The notes under the pieces: model-generated
Told to the model about the DNA's origin: nothing
Database searches by the model: none
The model's input: only the letters and a program-made list of their open reading frames with translations
Origin: Klebsiella pneumoniae
Lineage (GTDB): Bacteria > Pseudomonadota > Gammaproteobacteria > Pseudomonadales > UBA5518
Assembly: GCA_945862145.1 (NCBI GenBank)
Contig: CAMAXE010000028.1
Coordinates: 1-62,968 of the forward strand
Length of the DNA stretch: 62,968 nucleotides
Direction: 5' to 3'
Part shown: one piece after another, positions 42,628 to 52,035 of the stretch
How the letters are laid out: each line of letters begins with the position of its first letter
Position numbering within the stretch: position 1 is the first letter of the stretch
Program-made: the position numbers and the translations under genes

Positions 42628-43947
42628 GTGAGCTGGGACTTTTCCACTGACCCGGAATTGCAGGCACAGCTCGACTGGACGCGATGCTATGTCGACGCGG
42701 TGATACTGCCCCTTGAGGTGGCGGGCGAGGGCCTGAACCAGCGCCAGCTCGACGCGCTGTGGCAGCCCTGCAAGGACGAAGTGAAGGCGCGCGGCTTCTG
42801 GGCGCCGCACCTGCCGCCGGAGCATGGCGGTGGCGGCAAGGGTCAGATGGCGCTCGCGCTGATCCACGAGATTCTCGGTCGCAGCGTGCTCGCGCCCGAG
42901 ATTTTCGGCTGCCAGGCGCCCGATTCCGGCAATGCGGAACTCCTTGCCGTGGGTGCCACGCCCGCACAGCGCGAGCGCTGGCTCTACCCGCTTCTTGCCG
43001 GCACCGTGCGCAGCACCTTCGCGCTCACCGAGCCGCACAACAGTGGTTCGGATCCCACGGGTATCACCACGCGCTGCGTGCGCGATGGCGATGAATGGGT
43101 GATCGACGGTCACAAGTGGTTCGCGTCCAACGCGAGCGTGAGCGATTTCATGATCGTGATGGCAGTGACGGATCCCGAGGCAGCGCCGCACCGTCGCGCC
43201 GCGATGCTGGTGGTGCCGTGCCGGCATCCGGGTGTGCGACTGCTGCGCGATGTCGGCACCATGCATCACCCCGAGGCGACGCAGGAGGGCGTGCTGATGG
43301 ACCGCATCGGCGGTCACACGGAGATTCTCTTCGAGAACTGCCGGGTGCCACTCGATCACATGATCGGCCAGCCCGGTGAGGGCTTCGTGCTCGCGCAGAA
43401 GCGTCTTGGCGGCGGGCGTATCCATCACGCCATGCGCTGTATCGGCCAGGCAAACCGCGCCTTCGAGATGTTGCTCGAGCGTGCCGTCTCGCGCAGCACG
43501 CGGGGCAAGCCCCTCGGGCAGCAGCAGCTGGTGCAGGATATGATCGCGGAGTCCTGCGCCGAGCTCGAGATGGCGCGCCTGCTGGTGCTGCGCGCAGCCT
43601 GGACGATCGACCGCGAGGGCGCGCACGGGCATGCCGCGCGGCGCGATATCGCGCTGGTCAAATTCGTGGTGCCGCGGACGCTGCTTGCCATCATCGATCG
43701 GGCGATACAGGTGCACGGTGCGCTTGGCTACACCACCGACATGCCGCTCGAGGAGATGTACCGCATGGCCCGCGCCCTGCGCATCGCCGATGGCGCCGAC
43801 GAAGTCCACAAACAGACCGTTGCCCGCGAGCTGCTTGCCGGGCGCCAGCCGGTGGAGGAGCCCACCGATTACCTCCCGTCTCTGCGCCGGCGCGCGCGCG
43901 AGCTCTTTGGCGAGCGGGTGGCGCAGATCCGGCAGGGCGTGCGGTGA
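42628..43947 (+). CDS. Acyl-CoA dehydrogenase, ACAD10/11-like
   Basis: A 439-residue FAD-dependent acyl-CoA dehydrogenase. Family features are FWAPHLPPEHGG, FALTEPHNSGSDPTGITT and WVIDGHKWFASNAS around the flavin, GGGRIHHAMRCIGQA, QVHGALGYTTDMPLEEMYRMAR, and the C-terminal IADGADEVHKQTVARELL. The GTG at 42628 is chosen with GAGG about 8 bases upstream; in-frame starts at 42601 and 42592 are possible. It overlaps the next gene by TGATG. Pairing with an APH-type kinase mirrors the mammalian ACAD10/ACAD11 proteins, which carry kinase and dehydrogenase domains in one chain and degrade 4-hydroxy acids. Confidence 0.85.
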   Translation: MSWDFSTDPELQAQLDWTRCYVDAVILPLEVAGEGLNQRQLDALWQPCKDEVKARGFWAPHLPPEHGGGGKGQMALALIHEILGRSVLAPEIFGCQAPDSGNAELLAVGATPAQRERWLYPLLAGTVRSTFALTEPHNSGSDPTGITTRCVRDGDEWVIDGHKWFASNASVSDFMIVMAVTDPEAAPHRRAAMLVVPCRHPGVRLLRDVGTMHHPEATQEGVLMDRIGGHTEILFENCRVPLDHMIGQPGEGFVLAQKRLGGGRIHHAMRCIGQANRAFEMLLERAVSRSTRGKPLGQQQLVQDMIAESCAELEMARLLVLRAAWTIDREGAHGHAARRDIALVKFVVPRTLLAIIDRAIQVHGALGYTTDMPLEEMYRMARALRIADGADEVHKQTVARELLAGRQPVEEPTDYLPSLRRRARELFGERVAQIRQGVR

Positions 43948-44987
43948 TGGGCGATCAGCAAGTATTGCGCGGCATCGAGCGTCCGCGTATCGACGAGTGG
44001 CTGGCGGCGCATGTTGGCGGTGCCGAGCCGCCCTTCGACTTCAGGCTGATCGCGGCGGGGGGATCCAACCTCAGCTACCGTGTGCAGGATGCGCGGGGAG
44101 GCGTGTTCGTGCTGCGGCGTCCTCCCGCGCAGAGCGGTCTTGCCACGGCGCATGACATGCAGCGCGAATGGCGCATTTTGCGCGCGCTGGGCGAGCATCC
44201 CACAGGGGTGCCTGTGCCGCGCGTGCTGGCAAGTTGCGAGGACGAGTCGATCACGGGCGCGCCCTTTTACGTGATGGAATTCGTCGACGGACTGATCCTC
44301 CGGGATGCCGCCTGTGCTGCTGTGCTGGATGTTGGCGCCGCGCGTACGGCGATGCAGTCGCTGGTTGCCACGCAGGTGGCATTTCATACCCTCGATCCCG
44401 CTGCCATCGGTCTCGCCGATCTGGGTCGCCCCGGTGGCTACGTGCAGCGACAGCTCGCCCGCTGGATGAAACAGGTGCAGGCTGCGGCCGTACGCGACCT
44501 GCCCTTGCTGGATCGCCTGCACGCAGCGCTGTGCGCGGATGTGCCCCCCGAGACCGCGTGCCCGGGTCTGGCACACGGCGACTACCGTTTCGACAACACG
44601 GTTCTGGGTGCTGACTACAGGATCCGCGCGGTGCTCGACTGGGAACTGTGCACCATCGGGGATCCCGTGGCGGATTTCTTCTGGTCGCTGCTCTACTGGG
44701 CGCAGGCTGGTGATGAGCTCTGCGTGCTACCCGACCCGCCCACGCGCCTCGCGCAGTTCCCGCATCGCGCGGAGGTCGAGGCCCATTACGCCGTGCTCAC
44801 CGGCTTTGATCTCTCGCGACGCGATTTCTACGTCGCCTTTGGCTGGTGGAAGCAGGCCTGCATCGTCGAGGGGGTCTACGCGCGATTGCTGAAGGGCGCA
44901 GGCGGCGGGATGCGCGGCGCCGTTCCGGAAAAAGCCGCCGCGCTGGTCGAGCGCTATCTCGCGCGCGCCGCGGCGCTGGTGCTCTGA
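43947..44987 (+). CDS. APH-family phosphotransferase, predicted acyl-CoA kinase partner
   Basis: A 346-residue kinase of the aminoglycoside/choline phosphotransferase fold. The nucleotide-binding AAGGSNLSYRV (about 37-47), the catalytic loop LAHGDYRFDN with Asp212 and Asn217 (208-217), and the Mg-binding VLDWELCTIGDP with Asp231 are intact, so it should be active. Coupling to an acyl-CoA dehydrogenase argues against antibiotic resistance; in ACAD10/11 the same kinase fold phosphorylates 4-hydroxyacyl-CoA so that the dehydrogenase domain can process it. That role here is inferred. ATG at 43947 is used; a GTG three bases earlier is equally coupled. Confidence 0.8.
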   Translation: MGDQQVLRGIERPRIDEWLAAHVGGAEPPFDFRLIAAGGSNLSYRVQDARGGVFVLRRPPAQSGLATAHDMQREWRILRALGEHPTGVPVPRVLASCEDESITGAPFYVMEFVDGLILRDAACAAVLDVGAARTAMQSLVATQVAFHTLDPAAIGLADLGRPGGYVQRQLARWMKQVQAAAVRDLPLLDRLHAALCADVPPETACPGLAHGDYRFDNTVLGADYRIRAVLDWELCTIGDPVADFFWSLLYWAQAGDELCVLPDPPTRLAQFPHRAEVEAHYAVLTGFDLSRRDFYVAFGWWKQACIVEGVYARLLKGAGGGMRGAVPEKAAALVERYLARAAALVL

Positions 44988-45086
44988 TCGGCTTGCAGCC
45001 GTTGGCGGTTTCCAAGGCAAGTAGCACAAGCCTATAGTTGCCCCAGCGCTGCCTGTGGCGGCGCACGTTTTCGCAAGGAGGATCGT

Positions 45087-45680
45087 ATGAGCACCTGGAT
45101 AATTCTTGGGCTGCTGGTCGCCCTCGCGGCGTGGGCCATCGGCATCTACAACACGCTGGTGCAGCTCGCCAACCGCTACAAGAACGCCTTCGCGCAGATC
45201 GACGTGCAGCTCAAGCGTCGCAATGACCTCATTCCCAATCTCGTAGAGACCGCCAAGGCCTATATGGCACATGAACGCGGCACCCTTGATGCCGTGACCT
45301 CAGCCCGGGCGGCTGCGGTCTCCGGGCTGCAGCGTGCGGCAGCCAACCCGGGCGACCCCGAGGCGCTTAAGGCCTTGGGGGCTGCCGAGGGCGCGATGAG
45401 CGGCGCCTTGGCGAGGCTGAATGTTGCCGTCGAGGCTTATCCGGATCTCAAGGCCAGCCAGAACATGATGCAGCTCTCCGAGGAACTTGCCTCCACCGAG
45501 AACCGCGTCGCCTTCGCCCGGCAGGCTTTCAACGACGCCGTACTCGCCTACAACACCTGCCGCCAGAGTTTCCCGAACAACCTGCTGGCGACGCGTTTCG
45601 GCCACGCTAGCGATGCGGCGATGCTCGAGTTCGCGGAGCCTCGCGAGCAATTGGAGGCGGCGCCCAAGGTCGCGTTCTAG
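45087..45680 (+). CDS. lemA: LemA family membrane protein
   Basis: A 197-residue LemA-family protein with an N-terminal membrane helix (about 4-23) and a long helical bundle outside the membrane. The family core is clear: ANRYKNAFAQIDVQLKRRND followed directly by LIPNLVETAKAYMAHE, then LKASQNMMQLSEEL, NRVAFARQAFNDAVLAYN and SFPNNLLATRFG. Exact function is unknown. AAGGAGG precedes the ATG. The next gene, 15 bases on, encodes an M48 protease; LemA-M48 pairs are widespread and suggest an envelope protein quality-control unit. Confidence 0.93.
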   Translation: MSTWIILGLLVALAAWAIGIYNTLVQLANRYKNAFAQIDVQLKRRNDLIPNLVETAKAYMAHERGTLDAVTSARAAAVSGLQRAAANPGDPEALKALGAAEGAMSGALARLNVAVEAYPDLKASQNMMQLSEELASTENRVAFARQAFNDAVLAYNTCRQSFPNNLLATRFGHASDAAMLEFAEPREQLEAAPKVAF

Positions 45681-45695
45681 GTTTCCGGACCGGCC

Positions 45696-47501
45696 ATGGA
45701 TTTTTTCGGCGCGCAGGATCGCGCGCGGCGTAATACCAGCCGACTGCTGTTCCTGTTCGGAGCGGCGGTCATCGCCCTGGTGATACTGACCGATCTGGCC
45801 GTTGCGGTGGCCTTCGGTTTTCTCGGCGCCAATGCCAGCATCGATCCCGAGCGTCTGCTGATGGTCTCGGGTGTGGTGTGTGCGGGGATCGGGCTCGCTT
45901 GTCTGTTCAAGCACCTGCAGCTTGCGCGCGGCGGCAAGGTAGTCGCAGAGATGCTAGGCGGGCGACTGCTCGATCCTGCCAGCACCGAGCCCGCGGAGCG
46001 CAGGCTCCTCAATATCGTTGAGGAAATGGCGCTGGCTGCCGGGTTGCCGGTGCCTCCTGTGTACGTTCTCCCCGAGACGAGCATCAACGCCTTTGCCGCA
46101 GGCCATGCCAGCGCCGATGCCGTCATCGGCGTTACCGAGGGCTCGATGCGGCTTCTGGCGCGAGACGAGCTGCAGGGTGTGGTGGCGCACGAGTTCAGCC
46201 ACGTGCTGAACGGCGACATGCGTCTCAACCTGCGACTGATCGCGGCGCTGCACGGGATTCTCTTCATCGCGCTTAGCGGCCGGCTGCTGCTGGAGGGCGT
46301 GGGCCGCTCGTCCCGCCGCTCTGGCTCGCGCGACAACAGCGGCTTGCTGCTGCTGGGCTTGGGCGTGTCGTTCTTGGTGATTGGCTGGGTGGGCGTTTTT
46401 TTCGGGCGCCTCATCAAGGCCGGCGTCTCGCGGGAGCGCGAGTACCTCGCGGATGCTTCGGCCGTGCAGTTCACCCGCAATCCCCTCGGTCTCGCGGATG
46501 CGCTGCGCAAGATCGGCGGCCCCGGTGCCCATGGTCTCATTGCCAACCCGCGTGCTGAGACGGCGAGTCACCTGTTTTTTGCCCAGGCGCTGAACACGCG
46601 TCTGCTGTCGCTTTTTGCTACCCATCCGCCGCTCGATGAGCGGATTCGTCTGCTCGATCCCGCGTGGAACGGCGAATTGCCCGCAGAGGATCCTCAGCCG
46701 ATATCGATAGAGACAGAGGACGAGCAGGCCGCGTTGATGGCTGCTCCGGGGAGTGGTCCTGCGGCAGTCAAGGGCTTCGATGGCCATCAGGCGCCGAGCG
46801 CGCCCTCGCCCGCGGGCGCCTTGAGTCAGGCCGTCCTGGACGGCTGCAGGCACCCCGAACTTGCCGTGGCCTTGGCCCTCAATGCACTCACCGATCCGGG
46901 CATCGCGCTTACGCCGGCGCAGACCGCGCTGCTCCTTGCCCGCGGTGCCCTGCTACCCGAACAGTTGCGTGCAGAGATGGCGGCCACGCGCGCCACAGCC
47001 GTGATCGCACTCGCCATGCCCGCCTTGAAACGGCTCGACGCGGCCGCGCGCCATGAGCTGCTCGTGACGGTCGCCGCGCTGGCAGCGCTGGATGGGCATC
47101 TTGATCTGCGTGAATTCGCCGTCGCCACCTTGCTCGAACATCACCTGAGCGACGAGGCTGGTCGTGCCCGTGCCGCCCGGGCGCGTTACTCGCGCATCGG
47201 GCAGGTGTCGGCGTCGCTCAGTGTCATTCTTTCCGCGCTTTCCGCGGGTGATGCCGCGCGCTTTGCCGCTGCCGCCGCCCTTGCCGGGCTGCCGGAACTC
47301 CGGCCGGTGGCGCTCGGTGATATCGACTGGCCGTCGGTGCGCGCCGCGCTCGGTACCCTGCGCGGCTTGTACCCGCTGCTGAAACCCCGCGTGCTCAAGG
47401 CCTGTCGCAGTGCGCTCGGTGCCACGGGGCCCGGCGGGGAGGGGCTGCTTGAGCCCCTCGCACTTGCGCTGGACTGCGCATCCGTGGATCACGCCGCGTG
47501 A
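45696..47501 (+). CDS. M48-family zinc metalloprotease with long C-terminal extension (HtpX-like)
   Basis: A 601-residue membrane protease. Two helices lie near residues 16-40 and 55-70; the zinc site HEFSH is at 165-169 with the third ligand Glu249 in REREYLADASA, and two more hydrophobic stretches at about 180-200 and 215-240. This is the HtpX-like plan. After the protease part (ending about residue 330 with the ATHPPLDERIRLL segment) there is a 260-residue Ala/Leu-rich helical extension not found in HtpX of about 290 residues; it may be a TerB- or TPR-like partner domain, which I cannot settle. The upstream lemA gene is the usual companion. Confidence 0.88.
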   Translation: MDFFGAQDRARRNTSRLLFLFGAAVIALVILTDLAVAVAFGFLGANASIDPERLLMVSGVVCAGIGLACLFKHLQLARGGKVVAEMLGGRLLDPASTEPAERRLLNIVEEMALAAGLPVPPVYVLPETSINAFAAGHASADAVIGVTEGSMRLLARDELQGVVAHEFSHVLNGDMRLNLRLIAALHGILFIALSGRLLLEGVGRSSRRSGSRDNSGLLLLGLGVSFLVIGWVGVFFGRLIKAGVSREREYLADASAVQFTRNPLGLADALRKIGGPGAHGLIANPRAETASHLFFAQALNTRLLSLFATHPPLDERIRLLDPAWNGELPAEDPQPISIETEDEQAALMAAPGSGPAAVKGFDGHQAPSAPSPAGALSQAVLDGCRHPELAVALALNALTDPGIALTPAQTALLLARGALLPEQLRAEMAATRATAVIALAMPALKRLDAAARHELLVTVAALAALDGHLDLREFAVATLLEHHLSDEAGRARAARARYSRIGQVSASLSVILSALSAGDAARFAAAAALAGLPELRPVALGDIDWPSVRAALGTLRGLYPLLKPRVLKACRSALGATGPGGEGLLEPLALALDCASVDHAA

Positions 47502-47569
47502 AGGCCCCGTAACTTGCCTCCGCGCCGGGCGCCCGAGATAGTGCGGCTGCCCCAACGCAGGAGCGAGTC

Positions 47570-48694
47570 ATGATCACGTCTTTCGACGATTACTGCATTC
47601 ACCAGACCCACGAGCCCATCGCCCAGCCCGCGCAGAGTGATCGTAACTTCTACGATCGCTACTGGTTCAACGGTTTCGATCGCGAGGGCGCGTTCCTCTT
47701 CGAGATCGGCTTCGGTCTCTACCCTAACCGCCGCGTCATGGACGCCCACTTCAGCGTGGTGATCGACGGCGTACAGCACAGTTTTCACGGCTCGCGGCGT
47801 GCGCCGCATGATCGCGCCGATACCGTGGTCGGGCCGCTGTCGGTGCAGATCCTAGAGCCGCTGCGACGCGTGCGCGTGCGCCTTGCGCCCAACGAAACCG
47901 GCATCGAGTGCGATCTCGTTTTCTCGGCCCGCTCGGCGGCTGCTGAGGAGCCGCGCAGTGTGCTGCACGACGATGGCCGGCTCATCATGCACACCAGCCG
48001 CTTCACGCAGTTTGGTTGCTGGGACGGGCATTTCACGGTGCAGGGGCGGCGACAGGACGTACTAGGCGCATGCACCGCGGGCGCACGCGACAAGTCCTGG
48101 GGCGTGCGCCCGGTCGGTGAGCCCGAGGGCGGCGCGCCCGGCCTCACCAACGGCGACCCCGGCGTGTACTGGGTGTGGGCGCCCATCGACTTCGGTGACG
48201 TCTGCACCCAGTTCAATACGTTTCAGGGGCGCAACGGCGAGACCCAGCAGCTGGGCGCCTGCCTGATGCCTGCCTACGCCGATCCGGCCGCCATACCGCA
48301 GGTGGAGACCGGTTTGGTCGAGATGCAGACGGCGCGTCACCGCGTCCACTGGAAGAGTGGCACGCGCCGTGCGGCTGGCGCCTCGATCGAACTGGTCGAG
48401 CGCGATGGCGCGGTCCACGAGATCAGGCTCGAGCCCGTGCTCGATTTCCTGATGAAGGGCATTGGCTACAGCCACCCGCAATGGGGGCATGGGTTCTGGA
48501 AAGGCGAGCTCGTGATCGCCGGCGAGTCATGGCGGGTGGACGAGCAACACCCGCTCGATCCTGCGCATATCCATGTCCACCAGTTGGTGCGGGCACGGAT
48601 GGGTGACCGGATCGGCGTGGGTACCTTGGAGACGATCTGTTTCGGACGTCATGCCCCCAGTGGCTTCCACGGCATTCTCGACGGCGCGGCCTGA
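47570..48694 (+). CDS. Conserved protein of unknown function, possible lipocalin-like CrtC/AttH fold
   Basis: I do not recognise this 374-residue protein with certainty. It has no signal peptide or membrane helix. Its beta-rich, Trp- and Gly-rich pattern, with an N-terminal FNGFDREGAFLFEIGFGLYP and the central pair FTQFGCWDGHF and ARDKSWGVRPVG, looks like the two-domain lipocalin-type fold of hydroxyneurosporene synthase (CrtC) and AttH, where a D-x-W-G-like motif lines the pocket. That resemblance is from memory of motif style and is weak. It starts with an ATG at 47570 after a GGAGCGA-type site and is probably transcribed separately from the M48 gene. Confidence 0.5.
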   Translation: MITSFDDYCIHQTHEPIAQPAQSDRNFYDRYWFNGFDREGAFLFEIGFGLYPNRRVMDAHFSVVIDGVQHSFHGSRRAPHDRADTVVGPLSVQILEPLRRVRVRLAPNETGIECDLVFSARSAAAEEPRSVLHDDGRLIMHTSRFTQFGCWDGHFTVQGRRQDVLGACTAGARDKSWGVRPVGEPEGGAPGLTNGDPGVYWVWAPIDFGDVCTQFNTFQGRNGETQQLGACLMPAYADPAAIPQVETGLVEMQTARHRVHWKSGTRRAAGASIELVERDGAVHEIRLEPVLDFLMKGIGYSHPQWGHGFWKGELVIAGESWRVDEQHPLDPAHIHVHQLVRARMGDRIGVGTLETICFGRHAPSGFHGILDGAA

Positions 48695-48784
48695 ATCGGG
48701 ACTCACAACACGTGGACCATCGCATGCGGTCGGGCCGATAATCCGCGCTCGAACAGCGTGCCCACCGCCACGGAGCCTTGGTCC

Positions 48785-49771
48785 ATGAGTACCTCAATGC
48801 CCGTCCCCGATTTCCGCTTCCGCCGTATGCGTCGTACCGAAGGCCTGCGTGGTCTCGTGCGTGAGACACGCCTTGCGGTCACCGACCTGATCCTGCCGAT
48901 TTTCGTCGAGGAAGGCATCGCCGTCGCGGTGCCCATCGCCAGCATGCCGGGTGTGTTGCGCCATACCGAACAGGGCTTGGGCGATGCCGTGGCGCGGGCG
49001 TGGGATGCCGGCATCCGTGCCGTGATCCTCTTCGGCGTCTCACGCAATAAAGACGCGGTCGGTAGCGACACCTGGAACCCGGACGGCCTGCTGGCACGCA
49101 TGGTGCGCAGCGCGCGCGCCGCGGCCCCCGACATGGTGGTGATCAGCGACAACTGTTTTTGTGAGTACACCGACCACGGTCACTGCGGCGTGGTGCACGG
49201 TGATGAGGTGCTGAATGACCCGACGCTGGCAAACCTGCAGCGCCAGGCGGTCACGGCCGCGCGTGCCGGTGCCGACATGCTCGCGCCGTCGGGAATGATG
49301 GACGGCATGATCCGCGCCATGCGCGCAGGCCTCGATGCCGAGGGCTTCACGCACATTCCGATCATGTCCTACTCGACCAAGTTCGCCTCGGCTTTCTACG
49401 GACCTTTCCGCGATGCCGTGGACAGCAGCTTCAAGGGCACGCGTTCGGCCTATCAGATGGACTTCTGCAACGCGCGCGAGGCGCTCGCCGAATCCCTGCA
49501 GGACGAGGCCGAGGGCGCCGATATCCTGATGGTGAAGCCGGGTCTCGCCTACCTCGATGTGATCGCCTCGGTGCGCGCCCACAGCGAGCGCCCGCTTGCC
49601 GTCTACCAGGTGAGCGGGGAGTACGCGATGATGAAAGCGGCCGTTGCCGCGGGCGTCATGGAAGAGCGCGCGCTGGTCATGGAAACCCTGATGGCCTTCC
49701 GGCGCGCCGGAGCGGATCTGATCCTCACCTATTTTGCCGAGGACGCCGCGCGCTGGCTGCGCGAGGGCTGA
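48785..49771 (+). CDS. hemB: HemB, delta-aminolevulinic acid dehydratase (zinc type)
   Basis: Joins two aminolevulinate molecules into porphobilinogen in haem synthesis. The 328-residue protein has active-site lysines Lys199 (YSTKFAS) and Lys251 ([10 protein letters not shown]). The metal site [14 protein letters not shown] with Cys124, Cys126 and Cys134 is the zinc-binding form, unlike the Asp-rich magnesium form known in Pseudomonas. ATG at 48785 has GGAG 9 bases upstream; a GTG at 48758 is also open. Its 3' end overlaps the convergent proS by 43 bases. Confidence 0.96.
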   Translation: MSTSMPVPDFRFRRMRRTEGLRGLVRETRLAVTDLILPIFVEEGIAVAVPIASMPGVLRHTEQGLGDAVARAWDAGIRAVILFGVSRNKDAVGSDTWNPDGLLARMVRSARAAAPDMVVISDNCFCEYTDHGHCGVVHGDEVLNDPTLANLQRQAVTAARAGADMLAPSGMMDGMIRAMRAGLDAEGFTHIPIMSYSTKFASAFYGPFRDAVDSSFKGTRSAYQMDFCNAREALAESLQDEAEGADILMVKPGLAYLDVIASVRAHSERPLAVYQVSGEYAMMKAAVAAGVMEERALVMETLMAFRRAGADLILTYFAEDAARWLREG

Positions 49772-51480
49772 TTATTCGCGCTGATACGCTCCTGCAGGAA
49801 GGCGAGGATCCCGGTGGCAGGGACCTCGGCGCGCTCGGTGCCGGCGCGGTGCTTGTACTCGAGCAGGCCGTTGGCCAAAGAGCGGTCGCCGATCACCACG
49901 TGATGGGGAATGCCAAGCAGCTCCATGTCGGCGAACTTCACGCCGGGCCGCTCGTCACGGTCATCTAGCAGCGTGTCGATGCCGGCCGCCTCGAGGCTTG
50001 TGTAGAGCGCGTCTGCGGCCTCCCGCACGGCGACCGACTTCTGGTAGTTGAGCGGCACGATCGTCACCGTGAAGGGCGCGATGGCATCGGGGAAAATGAT
50101 TCCGCGATCATCGTTGTTCTGCTCGATGGCCGCCGCTGCGATACGCGATACGCCGATGCCGTAACAGCCCATCACCATCACGCGCTCGGCGCCCGTCTCG
50201 TCCAGCACGGTTGCGCGCATCGCGGCGCTGTACTTGGTGCCCAGCTTGAAGATGTGGCCCACCTCGATCCCGCGGCGCACCACGATTTCTCCCGCGCCGT
50301 CGGGGCTGGGGTCGCCATCGACCACGTTACGCAGGTCGCAGATTTCCGTGGGCTGGCAGCCCGCGCCCCAGTTGACGTTCAGCAGGTGGTGGTCGTCCTC
50401 GTTGGCGCCGCAAACGAAATCCGCCATCGCTGCGGCCGCACGGTCTACCAGCACCGGGATGGCAAGGTTCACCGGTCCCAGCGAGCCGGGTCTTGCGCCC
50501 AGTGCGGCGCTGATCTCGGCATCGGTTGCCATGCGCAGCGGATCGGCTACCAGTGGATGCAGCTGTGCCTTGATCGCGTTCAACTGATGGTCGCCACGCA
50601 CTACCAGCGCGACCAGACCGTCGGTGCCGGCCACCACCAGCGTTTTCACGACGCGACGGGGCTCGACGCCAAGGAATTCCGCCACGGCGGCAATGGTGTG
50701 CTTGCCCGGCGTTGCCACCACGCTCTGCGCGGCACCCGAGGGTGTTTCGCGTACTGCGGGCGCCAGTGCCTCGGCCTTCTCGACGTTGGCCGCGTAGCTG
50801 CTGGCAGTGCTGAAAGCGATCGCGTCCTCGCCCGAATCGGCGAGCACATGGAACTCGTGCGAGCCGCTGCCGCCGATGCTGCCGGTGTCGGCGATGACCG
50901 CTCGGTAGTCGAGGCCAATGCGGTCGAAGACCCGTGAGTAGGCGCGGTACATCTCCTGATAGGTCTGGTCCAGCGATTCGGCGTCGACATGGAAGGAGTA
51001 GGCATCCTTCATGATGAATTCGCGCGCCCGCATCACGCCGAAGCGCGGCCTGATCTCGTCGCGGAACTTGGTTTGTATCTGGTAGAAATTCACCGGGAGC
51101 TGGCGGTAGCTGCGGAGCTCGTTGCGCGCGATATCGGTGATCACCTCCTCGTGCGTGGGCCCGAGGCAGAACGCTCTGTCATGGCGATCGGCAATGCGCA
51201 GCAGTTCCGGTCCGTACTGCTCCCAGCGCGTGGATTCCTGCCAGAGCTCGGCCGGCTGCACCACCGGCATCAGGACCTCCTGGGCGCCGCTGCGGTTCAT
51301 TTCCTGGCGGACGATCGCCTCGATCTTGCGCAGCACCCTGAGCCCCACCGGCAGCCAGGTGTACAGGCCCGAGGCAAGCCGCCGGATCAGGCCCGCGCGG
51401 AGCATCAGCTGGTGGCTGATCACCTCGGCGTCCGAGGGTGTTTGCTTCAGGGTGGCAATGAAAGTCTGACTCGCGCGCAT
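49729..51480 (-). CDS. proS: ProS, prolyl-tRNA synthetase (bacterial type with editing domain)
   Basis: Charges tRNA-Pro with proline. The 583-residue protein is the bacterial ProS form: motif 1 region [26 protein letters not shown] is seen across residues 40-65, motif 2 [20 protein letters not shown] near 140-158, a 180-residue editing (INS) domain about 220-400 that clears mischarged alanine, motif 3 with [13 protein letters not shown], and the C-terminal anticodon-binding domain. The coding sequence runs past the hemB stop and shares 43 bases with that gene on the other strand. Confidence 0.97.
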   Translation of the reverse strand: MRASQTFIATLKQTPSDAEVISHQLMLRAGLIRRLASGLYTWLPVGLRVLRKIEAIVRQEMNRSGAQEVLMPVVQPAELWQESTRWEQYGPELLRIADRHDRAFCLGPTHEEVITDIARNELRSYRQLPVNFYQIQTKFRDEIRPRFGVMRAREFIMKDAYSFHVDAESLDQTYQEMYRAYSRVFDRIGLDYRAVIADTGSIGGSGSHEFHVLADSGEDAIAFSTASSYAANVEKAEALAPAVRETPSGAAQSVVATPGKHTIAAVAEFLGVEPRRVVKTLVVAGTDGLVALVVRGDHQLNAIKAQLHPLVADPLRMATDAEISAALGARPGSLGPVNLAIPVLVDRAAAAMADFVCGANEDDHHLLNVNWGAGCQPTEICDLRNVVDGDPSPDGAGEIVVRRGIEVGHIFKLGTKYSAAMRATVLDETGAERVMVMGCYGIGVSRIAAAAIEQNNDDRGIIFPDAIAPFTVTIVPLNYQKSVAVREAADALYTSLEAAGIDTLLDDRDERPGVKFADMELLGIPHHVVIGDRSLANGLLEYKHRAGTERAEVPATGILAFLQERISANNQPSRSQRAASSAK

Positions 51481-51578
51481 GCTGCTTGTGTCCGCCGTAA
51501 ATCGGGCCTACTGTCGCCCGGATTCTACGGCCCCGCCCGCGCGGGCGTACAGGAAAACGGCGAGTGGAGAGCGTGACG

Positions 51579-52022
51579 ATGTCGCAGGCGGAATCAGGAT
51601 TCGAATTGCACCCCCAACTGGCGAAAGACTGCCTGCTTGTAGGTGATCTGCCGCTAGACCGGGTGCTGCTGATGAACGACGCCACGTATCCGTGGTTGGT
51701 GCTGGTGCCGCGCCGTGCCGGCGTCCGTGAGTTGTACGAGCTCGAGAATGAGGACCTTGCCTGCTTCTGGCAGGAGTCGTCGCTGGTGGGCCGCCGGATC
51801 ATGGCGCATTTCGGCGGTGGCAAATTGAACGTGGCGGCCTTGGGCAACCAGGTGGCGCAGTTACATGTGCACCATGTGGTGCGCACCACGACCGATGCCG
51901 CTTGGCCACGACCGATCTGGGGTGTGCTGCCAGCAAGTGCCTACGAGGCGCCTGCTGCGGAGCGGCTGCTGGCCGGGCTGCGGGCTTTGCTGGCAGACGC
52001 GGAGCTCGTGATACCGGCCTGA
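51579..52022 (+). CDS. HIT-family nucleotide-binding protein
   Basis: A 147-residue histidine-triad protein, of a subgroup common beside proS or other housekeeping genes in proteobacteria. The triad region QVAQLHVHHVVRT contains the catalytic-type HVHH pattern; VLLMNDATYPWLVLVPRR is the matching N-terminal strand. Members hydrolyse nucleoside monophosphate derivatives, but the substrate of this subgroup is unknown. ATG at 51579 has GGAGA 8 bases upstream; a GTG at 51564 is possible. It diverges from proS and runs towards the HU gene, with a shared terminator between them. Confidence 0.9.
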   Translation: MSQAESGFELHPQLAKDCLLVGDLPLDRVLLMNDATYPWLVLVPRRAGVRELYELENEDLACFWQESSLVGRRIMAHFGGGKLNVAALGNQVAQLHVHHVVRTTTDAAWPRPIWGVLPASAYEAPAAERLLAGLRALLADAELVIPA

Positions 52023-52035
52023 ATCAGGCCCAAAC

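Noticed and set aside
43947-44987. The APH-fold gene as an aminoglycoside-resistance gene
   Set aside because: It is translationally coupled to an acyl-CoA dehydrogenase and is closest in style to the ACAD10/11 kinase group, with no mobile element nearby.
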